Shown: positions 32,513-38,432 of the stretch, piece after piece
How positions within the stretch are numbered: position 1 is the first letter of the stretch
Layout: every line of letters begins with the position of its first letter
NCBI GenBank assembly: GCA_019745775.1
Contig: JAIESR010000088.1
Location: 1-38,432, forward strand
Reading direction: 5' to 3'
Origin: Xanthobacteraceae bacterium
GTDB lineage: Bacteria; Pseudomonadota; Alphaproteobacteria; Rhizobiales; Xanthobacteraceae
DNA: 38,432 nt
Notes under the pieces: generated by a model
Databases searched by the model: none
What the model was told of the DNA's origin: nothing
The model's input: only the letters and a program-made list of their open reading frames with translations
Position numbers and translations under genes: made by a program

Positions 32513-33910
32513 TCAGCGCGCCGGCTTCGCCAGGGCGTCGATCAGCGGCGTGATGTCTGCCGCGCGGTCAATATCCCACAACTGTTGGGCCAGTGCCTGC
32601 GCCTTTGCGCCATGCACCGGTTCGACCAGGCCGATGAACTTCGCCTTCAACCCGGCGTCGTCGAGCGGCACGAGCCGGGAGCCCATCGCCTCGTCGGCCT
32701 GCCGCATGAATTTTCCCTTGCTCGTGGTGACCGTCACCCGCGCCGGACGGAGCTTCGGATAGAACCGATCAATCTCGTGCGGCGCGCTGATCTCGAATTT
32801 CGAGGCCAGCGCCGCCCAGCCCGGATCGTTGCGCACCGCGTCCTCGAAATAGCCGACCTTGATATTGCGGAACTTCAGCCCGAGCGACATCAAATATTTG
32901 AAGCTCAGCTGCGCGCTGGCGTAGTCGTCCCAGCCGGTGCCGGCGTGCTCGGCGGCGATACGATAGGTCTCGACCGCGACATGCTTGACGTCCTCGCTCG
33001 CGATCTTCTCGTCGGTGAGGATGCCGACCAGCGCTTCGACCGCTGGCTGGATGTGGCGGCAGCACGGGTTCGGCTTGATGTAGCAGTCGGTGATGCCGAA
33101 GCCGACCGCCGGCGGCAGCTCCACCGGCCGCGCGCGGTCGGCGTCGTAGGCATAGGCCTGCATGAAGCCGTCGCGCGCCTCGATGACGGCGGGCGGCCCC
33201 TCGACGCCGGCTTCGGCGAGCAGCGCCGCCTGCAAGCCTTCGCGCGAGGCATGGCCGGCGTGCAGCCGCTTGATGTCGGCGCCGCCGTTGACGAAGGCGA
33301 ACAGTCCGGCCGAGCTCGATCCGGCGATGCCGAGCGCATGCGCGAGCTGCTGCGGCGAAAGCCCCCGCAGCTTGCCGACCGCCATCGCCGCGCCGAACAC
33401 CGCGACCGCGCCGGTCGGGTGGAAGCCGCGGTGGCGCAGGTCCGGGTGCACCGCGCGGCCGATCGCGGTGACGGTCTCATAGCCCGCGACCATCGCCTCG
33501 ATCAGTTGCGCGCCGCTCGCCTTCTTGACGTATCCGGCGGAGAGGATCGCCGGCACCACGGTGCAGCCGGGATGCACCGAGCCCTTGGTGTAGCCGTCGT
33601 CGAGCTCGATGCCGTGCGCGGCGGTGCCGCCGAGGAAGGCGGCGTCGATCAGGTCGGCACGACGCGCGCGCCCCACCACCGGAACGTTGCCGGCGGGCCG
33701 GGTGGCGATCAGCACCGATTCGGCCTGGGTCGCGATGTTGCCCTGCGCCCCGGAGATCATCACCCCGACGGTGTCGAGCAAATGACGGCGGGCGTAGTGA
33801 CGGACTTCGTCGTTGAGCGCGTCATGGCGCAGCGTCGAGACGAAATTCACCACCGCATCGGTCGCGCCCGCGGCGGGATGGCGGGTATGGAGGGCTTCGG
33901 CGTGCGACAT
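32513..33910 (-). CDS. MmgE/PrpD family protein
   Basis: A 465-residue member of the MmgE/PrpD family, which includes 2-methylcitrate dehydratase, cis-aconitate decarboxylase and iminodisuccinate epimerase. Recognisable segments are RRHLLDTVGVMISG, GTAAHGIELDDGYTKGSVHPGCTVVPAIL, GFHPTGAVAVFGAA and IKPNPCCRHIQPAVEAL. The residues around ELDD and HPG are the conserved pocket. A GAGGAAA site precedes the ATG at 33910. It is followed directly by the racemase-fold gene and then a Bug receptor, and preceded by the ADP-forming synthetase. The exact reaction (dehydration, decarboxylation or epimerisation) is not determined. Confidence 0.9.
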   Translation of the reverse strand: MSHAEALHTRHPAAGATDAVVNFVSTLRHDALNDEVRHYARRHLLDTVGVMISGAQGNIATQAESVLIATRPAGNVPVVGRARRADLIDAAFLGGTAAHGIELDDGYTKGSVHPGCTVVPAILSAGYVKKASGAQLIEAMVAGYETVTAIGRAVHPDLRHRGFHPTGAVAVFGAAMAVGKLRGLSPQQLAHALGIAGSSSAGLFAFVNGGADIKRLHAGHASREGLQAALLAEAGVEGPPAVIEARDGFMQAYAYDADRARPVELPPAVGFGITDCYIKPNPCCRHIQPAVEALVGILTDEKIASEDVKHVAVETYRIAAEHAGTGWDDYASAQLSFKYLMSLGLKFRNIKVGYFEDAVRNDPGWAALASKFEISAPHEIDRFYPKLRPARVTVTTSKGKFMRQADEAMGSRLVPLDDAGLKAKFIGLVEPVHGAKAQALAQQLWDIDRAADITPLIDALAKPAR

Positions 33911-33935
33911 GCGTGTTTCCTCTGCATTCGATTTT

Positions 33936-33952
33936 GAGGCTCATTATGCCTC
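33936..33952. promoter_or_regulatory. GAGGC/GCCTC hairpin upstream of MmgE/PrpD
   Basis: GAGGC and GCCTC flank TCATTAT in the 99-base gap between the ADP-forming synthetase and MmgE/PrpD genes. The surrounding sequence is AT-rich for this region. It could be an operator, or mark an internal promoter for the MmgE-racemase-Bug part of the operon. Confidence 0.25.
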
Positions 33953-34009
33953 GTCAATTCTGGAAATCACAGGACGCTGATTGTTAGTCCGAATATATGC
34001 GGCCAGAGC

Positions 34010-36064
34010 TCAGCCGAGCTTCACCAGTGCATCGACCGCGACCACGCCGTCGGAGCGCACGATCAGCGGATTGATTTCGGCCTCGGTGACCGACGGCTCC
34101 TCGGCGAGCCGCGACAGCGAAACGATCGCCGCCGCCAGCGCCTCGAGGTCGCCCTTCGGCCGGCCGCGGAAGCCCGCGAGCGCCTTGAAGGCACGCACCT
34201 CGCCGATCATTTCCTTTGCGATCGCCAGGTCGACCGGAGCGAGGCGAAGACTGCGGTCGCGATAGATCTCGGTAAGGATGCCGCCGGCCGCGACCACCAC
34301 CAGCGGTCCGGCGTCGGGATCGACGCGGTAGCCGACCAGCGCCTCGCCGATGCCGGCGATCATCGGCTGCACCAGCACGCGCGATACGCGGATGTCGGGC
34401 CGGCGCTGCGCGACATTGCTGCAAATCTGCGTGATCGCCGCCAGCAGCGCATCGCCATTCGCGACATTGAGCACCACCCCGCCGGCCTCGGTCTTGTGCG
34501 CAAGCTCGGCCGACAGCGCCTTGACCACCACCGGGTAGCCGAACGGCAGCGACGGCGCGCGCGTCATGGTTACGTCGACCACCACGGCCGGCGCGCGTGG
34601 AACGCCGAACCGCTCGATCAGCGCGCCGGCGTCGACCTCGTCGAGCACGCGGCCATCGCCAGCAGCGGGGCGGGCAACCTTCTTCGGAGCCGCGCGCGGC
34701 GAACGCCGCCGCAACGCCGCGGCCACCGCGTCGGCGCAGGCTTCCGGCGTGCGGAAGCTCGGGATGCCGGCTTCGGCGAGCATCGCCAGCGCGTCGGGCG
34801 CATCGGGCACCAGACAGGCGGCGATCGGCTTCCTGGCGTCGGCGCTGTCCACGATCGGCTTCACCGCCAGCTCGGGGTGGAACCGCGCGGACGAGCCGAT
34901 CACCGGCACGATGATGTCGTATTCCGGCGCGGTGGTGAGGATGTCGAGTGCCGCCTTCATGACGTCGTAGCGGGTGCCGGCGAGCGTGACGTCGACGATG
35001 CGCGCCGGCTTCACGTCGATGCCGGCGGCCTTGAAGCGCGCCAGGGTCTCGGCGCTCGGCTGCGTCACCGCGACGCCCGCGGTGCTCAGCGGGTCGACCA
35101 CCATGGTGGCACCGCCGCCGGTGGTCGTGATCACGCCCACGTTTGCGCGCCGCGAGGTCGACACGGGCATGCGTATGAGAAGAGGCAGGCCCTCGATCAG
35201 GCCGTCGAGCGTGGTCACCCGCGCGATCCCGCAATCGGCGAGGAAGGCGTCGGCGACGTCGTCCTCGCCGGCCAGCGCGCCGGTGTGCGACACCGCGAGC
35301 TCGCGTGCGGCCTCGGAGCGGCCGAGCTTGTAGGCGAGGATCGGCTTGCCGCGTTCGTGCGCGGCGAGCGCAAAATGCCGCAACGCCGCGGTGTTCCGCA
35401 TGGTCTCGAGGAACAGCATGTAGCCGTCGATGCCGGGATCATCGAGCGTCGCTTCGCAAATTTCGCCGAGCGAGAGGTCGACCTCGTTCCCGACCGACAC
35501 GAGGCCAGCGAAGCCGAGGCCACGCGCCTTGCCGCGCGACAGCAGCGAGCCGATCATGCTGCCGGAATGCGAAGCCGCGAACACGCGCCCCGACGGCAGC
35601 CCCGGCTCGTCGAAGGCGGCATTGGCGGTGAGCATCGCGCGCGTGCGCAGGTCGACGATGCCGAGGCTCGACGGTCCGACCACCCGGATGCCGGTCGCCT
35701 CGCAGATGTCGCGCAGCCGCGCGACCCGCCTGTCGCCCCGTTCGCCGGCTTCGGTGAAGCCGTCGGCGAGCACGGTCGCGACCTTGACGCCGCGCTTGCC
35801 GCATTCCGCCACCGCCTCGATCGCGGCGTCGGTCGGCGTGACGATGTAGGCGTGGTCGGGCGCTTCCGGCAGCGCCGCCAGCGACGGCCAGGCGCGCTGG
35901 CCGAGCACGGTGTCGCGCCCTGGGTTGATCGGATAGATGCGGCCGGCATACCGCATCTGCAGCAGGAACTTCAGCGGCCGGCCGGCCGTCTTCGCGGGGT
36001 CATTCGATTGTCCGACGATCGCGACCGACTCCGGCGCGAACAGCGCGTCCCGCAACGTACCCAT
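34010..36064 (-). CDS. ADP-forming acyl-CoA synthetase (acetate-CoA ligase-like, fused subunits)
   Basis: A 684-residue fused alpha-beta enzyme of the NDP-forming acyl-CoA synthetase family. In order: a CoA-binding domain (PESVAIVGQSNDPAK near 11-25), a succinyl-CoA-synthetase-like domain with the phospho-histidine motif AVSHTGALAGEDD (His260), and an ATP-grasp domain in the last 200 or so residues (LPFGYPVVVKALS through EAEINPLIVRSDG). It makes an acyl-CoA from acid, CoA and ATP with release of ADP, or runs in reverse to yield ATP. ATG at 36064 is chosen because homology starts there; the upstream frame is repeat. It lies between the acyl-CoA dehydrogenase and MmgE/PrpD genes on the same strand. 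Confidence 0.9.
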   Translation of the reverse strand: MGTLRDALFAPESVAIVGQSNDPAKTAGRPLKFLLQMRYAGRIYPINPGRDTVLGQRAWPSLAALPEAPDHAYIVTPTDAAIEAVAECGKRGVKVATVLADGFTEAGERGDRRVARLRDICEATGIRVVGPSSLGIVDLRTRAMLTANAAFDEPGLPSGRVFAASHSGSMIGSLLSRGKARGLGFAGLVSVGNEVDLSLGEICEATLDDPGIDGYMLFLETMRNTAALRHFALAAHERGKPILAYKLGRSEAARELAVSHTGALAGEDDVADAFLADCGIARVTTLDGLIEGLPLLIRMPVSTSRRANVGVITTTGGGATMVVDPLSTAGVAVTQPSAETLARFKAAGIDVKPARIVDVTLAGTRYDVMKAALDILTTAPEYDIIVPVIGSSARFHPELAVKPIVDSADARKPIAACLVPDAPDALAMLAEAGIPSFRTPEACADAVAAALRRRSPRAAPKKVARPAAGDGRVLDEVDAGALIERFGVPRAPAVVVDVTMTRAPSLPFGYPVVVKALSAELAHKTEAGGVVLNVANGDALLAAITQICSNVAQRRPDIRVSRVLVQPMIAGIGEALVGYRVDPDAGPLVVVAAGGILTEIYRDRSLRLAPVDLAIAKEMIGEVRAFKALAGFRGRPKGDLEALAAAIVSLSRLAEEPSVTEAEINPLIVRSDGVVAVDALVKLG

Positions 36065-36095
36065 GTCACTCGTCTCGGCGCGGCGAACTTTTGAC

Positions 36096-36182
36096 GTCAT
36101 GGCCGGGCTTGTCCCGGCCATCCACGTCTTTGGTCTGGCCGCATCTCAAGACGTGGATGCCCGCGACGAGCGCGGGCATGAC
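36096..36182. repeat. GTCATGGCCGGG-type palindromic repeat
   Basis: GTCATGGCCGGGCTTGTCCC on the left and GCGCGGGCATGAC on the right, with inner ATCCACGTCTT and AAGACGTGGAT arms, form a compound palindrome of about 87 bp. It is related to 7581-7664 and separates the acyl-CoA dehydrogenase from the ADP-forming synthetase. Confidence 0.85.
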
Positions 36183-36202
36183 TCCTCGAAGGATTTCTCA
36201 TG

Positions 36203-37372
36203 TCACTCGGCCGCTTCCGCCCTGCGCGGCGGCCGCTGGTCGAAGCGGCGGTCGAACACGTGCTCCGCGATGCGGTTCTTGAGCATCTCGATCGAGCCGC
36301 CGGCGATCATCCAGCCGCGACAGCGCCGCATGCAGTATTCGACCAGCGCCTCGCGGCTGTAGCCGAGCGCGCCCATCGCCTGCACCGCCTCGTGCGCGAC
36401 CTCGAAGCCGGCCTGGTTGCAGGCGGCCTTCGCCACCGCGGTCTCGTAGGCGGACGGCAGCCCGCGGTCGGCATTCACGGCGGCACGGTAAAGAAGGAGC
36501 TGCGCGCTCTCGAGCTTGAGCGCCATGTCCGCGAATTTCCATTGCAGGCCCTGGAACTCGCACAGCGGCCGGCCGAATTGCTCGCGCGTCAGGCAATAAT
36601 CGCGCGCGGTGTTGAAGGCGTAGCGGCCGAGCGCCAGCGAGCGTGCGGAATTGCCGAGCCGCTCGACGTTGAAGCTCGCGATCTGCTTCTTGAAGCCGCC
36701 GGGGCCGAGCAGCACGTTCTCGGCCGGGATGCGGCAATTCTCGAAGTGCAGTTCCGACCACTCCTCGCCGCTCATGAAGCTCGAGGGCGTGCCGACGGTG
36801 AAGCCCGGCGTATCGCGCTCGACCAGCACCGAGCCGATGCCGTCGAGGCCGCGCCCGTAGCGCACATAGACCAGGAACACTTTGGCGTCGGGGCTGAAGG
36901 TCGAAAACACCTTCGACCCGTTGATCACGTAGTGATTGCCGTCCTGCCTGGCGCTGGTGGCGAGCTCGGTCACCGCCGAGCCGGCGTTCGGCTCGCTCAT
37001 GCCGAGACTGATCACCGCGCCGCCGGACAGGAGCGCCGGCAGCCAGCGCTGCTTCTGCGCCGGCGTGGCATATTCCGCAAACGTGCGGATCGGGCCGAAA
37101 TTGCCGAACTGCACGACGTCGGCGCTGCGCGGGCAGACCAGCGCGACCTGCTCGATCGCGATCACCGCGTCCATCAGCGTGCCGCCGACGCCGCCGTCCT
37201 TCTCCGGGATGGTGATGCCCATGAGCCCCTGTTCGCTCATCAGCTTGGCCACGTCGAACGGGAAGCGCGGCTCGTGCGCGCGCTTGAGTGCATCCTTGGC
37301 AAGATGCGCCTGCGCGAATTTGCGCACGCTGTCGGCGAACAGTCTCTGTTCTTCAGTGAAGTCGAAGTTCAT
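36203..37372 (-). CDS. Acyl-CoA dehydrogenase family protein
   Basis: A 389-residue acyl-CoA dehydrogenase. It has the N-terminal helical domain starting MNFDFTEEQRLFADSVR, the beta domain with GMSEPNAGSAVTELATSA, the FAD region REQFGRPLCEFQGLQWKFADM (residues 263-283), and the C-terminal QAMGALGYSRE. The usual Glu of medium-chain enzymes (YEGT motif) is replaced here (MIAGGSIEM). Glu237 in FNVERLGNSAR matches the alternative catalytic position used by isovaleryl- and long-chain-type enzymes, so it is probably active. ATG at 37372 is used; GTG at 37381 is possible. It is the first gene of the minus-strand set with the ADP-forming synthetase, MmgE/PrpD, racemase-fold protein and Bug receptor. 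Confidence 0.9.
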   Translation of the reverse strand: MNFDFTEEQRLFADSVRKFAQAHLAKDALKRAHEPRFPFDVAKLMSEQGLMGITIPEKDGGVGGTLMDAVIAIEQVALVCPRSADVVQFGNFGPIRTFAEYATPAQKQRWLPALLSGGAVISLGMSEPNAGSAVTELATSARQDGNHYVINGSKVFSTFSPDAKVFLVYVRYGRGLDGIGSVLVERDTPGFTVGTPSSFMSGEEWSELHFENCRIPAENVLLGPGGFKKQIASFNVERLGNSARSLALGRYAFNTARDYCLTREQFGRPLCEFQGLQWKFADMALKLESAQLLLYRAAVNADRGLPSAYETAVAKAACNQAGFEVAHEAVQAMGALGYSREALVEYCMRRCRGWMIAGGSIEMLKNRIAEHVFDRRFDQRPPRRAEAAE

Positions 37373-37534
37373 GGGTGCCACACGGGGTCACGGCAGCGGA
37401 ACGGGATACCACTTAGACAGCCGACCGGTGCAATGCACGGCTGCACGGTCAGCGAAGTTTTACCGCATTTCAGAGCTTTTGTTGTCATTCGTGTCGCGGG
37501 CAGAGACAGTGGCATCCGCGCAGGAGTTCGCCCG

Positions 37535-38362
37535 ATGTACAAGAGCGTATTGGTTGTTTGCTTCACGCTGATGTCCTCTGCCGTGTCGGCCCAGGATTGC
37601 TTCCTGTTCCTCTGTCCGCCGCGGATGGAGCCGCAGGTCCAGCCGCTGGAGCCGCCCGAGCCCCGCTACATGCCCCGACCGTATGGGCCGCCGGTCGTCC
37701 GCCAATACCCGGCCGAGCCGCAATATCCGGTCGAGCGCCAGTATCCGCCTGAACGCCAGTATCCGGCTCAGCGCCAATACCCGGTCGATCGTCAATACGC
37801 GGCGTTGTACGGCCCCGTTGCCGGCGAGCCGTTCCCGGTGCCGGCGGTGCAGCTGTCACAGGTCAATCCCAACTATCTGCGCCGCGTCGTTTCGTATCCG
37901 TCGAACGAGCCGCCCGGGACCATCATCGTCGATCCGCAAAACCACTACCTCTATCTCGTGCAGGGCGGCGGACAGGCGATCCGCTACGGCGTCGGCGTCG
38001 GCCGGCAGGGCTTCGGCTGGTCGGGCACGGCGAACGTCCGCGACAAGCAGGCGTGGCCGGACTGGTATCCGCCGAAAGAGATGATCCAGCGCCAGCCCGA
38101 GTTGCGGCGGCAGCTCAGCCAGCTGCGCAGCGGTATCGGCGTCGCCGGCGGGCCGGGCAATCCGCTCGGTGCGCGCGCGCTCTATCTCTGGGCGAACGGC
38201 AAGGACACGCTCTACCGCATCCACGGCACCAACGAGCCGCACACCATCGGCCAGAGCGTCTCGTCCGGCTGCATCCGCATGCTCAATCAGGACGTCATCG
38301 ACCTCTATCAGCGCACGCCGCTCGGCGCCAAAGTCGTGGTGCTCCAGTCGCGCGTCAGCTAG
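37535..38362 (+). CDS. L,D-transpeptidase (YkuD domain) with QYP hexapeptide repeats
   Basis: A 275-residue exported protein. A signal peptide (MYKSVLVVCFTLMSSAVSAQ) is followed by a Pro-rich linker with five QYPxx[RP] hexapeptides (residues 57-86, a sixth degenerate). The YkuD catalytic domain covers about 115-273. The catalytic motif is HGTN (His230) followed by SSGCIRML with Cys246 and Arg248. It crosslinks peptidoglycan or attaches proteins to it in the periplasm. AGGAG lies eight bases before the ATG at 37535. The Tyr/Arg/Pro-rich repeat probably spans or binds the cell wall. It is divergent from the acyl-CoA dehydrogenase and unrelated to the catabolic theme. Confidence 0.9.
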   Translation: MYKSVLVVCFTLMSSAVSAQDCFLFLCPPRMEPQVQPLEPPEPRYMPRPYGPPVVRQYPAEPQYPVERQYPPERQYPAQRQYPVDRQYAALYGPVAGEPFPVPAVQLSQVNPNYLRRVVSYPSNEPPGTIIVDPQNHYLYLVQGGGQAIRYGVGVGRQGFGWSGTANVRDKQAWPDWYPPKEMIQRQPELRRQLSQLRSGIGVAGGPGNPLGARALYLWANGKDTLYRIHGTNEPHTIGQSVSSGCIRMLNQDVIDLYQRTPLGAKVVVLQSRVS

Positions 38363-38432
38363 AGCATTCCCCGGTTGCGATGAATCGATTGTGATCGGGC
38401 TGGGGATTCCCGGCTGATTTTGATTGTGAATC

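Noticed and set aside
37700-37800. Lipoprotein signal in the L,D-transpeptidase
   Set aside because: The Cys after the signal peptide is in VSAQDC, which does not match a lipobox.

Overview
The window is about 38 kb of GC-rich, densely coding DNA. It contains many intergenic palindromic repeats, numerous orphan tricarboxylate-transporter-type (Bug/TctC) solute receptors, and a 4-hydroxybenzoyl-CoA-reductase-type operon. This combination suggests an alphaproteobacterium of the Bradyrhizobium / Rhodopseudomonas / Xanthobacteraceae group. That placement is inferred from content and repeat style, not from a marker gene. No rRNA, tRNA, CRISPR array, phage or insertion sequence was recognised.

Layout. 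(1) 1-6090, minus strand: an aromatic acyl-CoA operon in the order ligase, 4HBT-type thioesterase, [2Fe-2S] subunit, molybdenum subunit, FAD subunit. The FAD subunit carries the extra [4Fe-4S] loop typical of 4-hydroxybenzoyl-CoA reductase and runs off the left edge. (2) 6353-10618, plus strand and divergent: an LVIVD beta-propeller protein, a Bug receptor, a TauD-like dioxygenase and a crotonase. (3) 10632-12080: a divergent pair, a diiron metallo-beta-lactamase-fold protein and a TetR regulator, with two palindromes between them. (4) 12227-15310, minus: amidohydrolase, Rieske ferredoxin and UbiD decarboxylase; a divergent Bug receptor follows at 15481. (5) 16692-20697, minus: ACMSD-like amidohydrolase, CocE-type hydrolase and a Bug receptor. 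(6) 20761-23982: an FAD monooxygenase converging on a second UbiD, which has a C-terminal winged-helix-like extension. (7) 24256-28066, plus: thiol dioxygenase, zinc-free MDR reductase, PaaI-type thioesterase and acyl-CoA synthetase, behind an AT-rich region rich in palindromes. (8) 28158-30149: a Bug receptor divergent from a VOC protein. (9) 30160-30770: a HigBA-type toxin-antitoxin pair. (10) 30834-37372, minus: acyl-CoA dehydrogenase, ADP-forming acyl-CoA synthetase, MmgE/PrpD, racemase-fold protein and Bug receptor. (11) 37535-38362: an L,D-transpeptidase.

How the genes may work together. The window reads as a catabolic region for small organic acids, probably aromatic. Five periplasmic receptors would capture substrates; no TctA/TctB membrane partner is present. 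Two AMP-forming ligases and one ADP-forming synthetase would activate acids to CoA esters. Two prenyl-FMN decarboxylases, two amidohydrolase-fold enzymes, several oxygenases and beta-oxidation-type enzymes would then process them. Oxygen-dependent enzymes sit beside a reductase family normally associated with anaerobic aromatic metabolism. Substrates cannot be read from the sequence.

The most distinctive structural feature is about eleven palindromic repeat copies of at least five families. At four sites they have become part of genes: inside the FAD subunit, in the N-terminus of a Bug receptor, at the C-terminus of the CocE hydrolase, and at an amidohydrolase stop codon. No stretch longer than about 280 bases lacks a gene.
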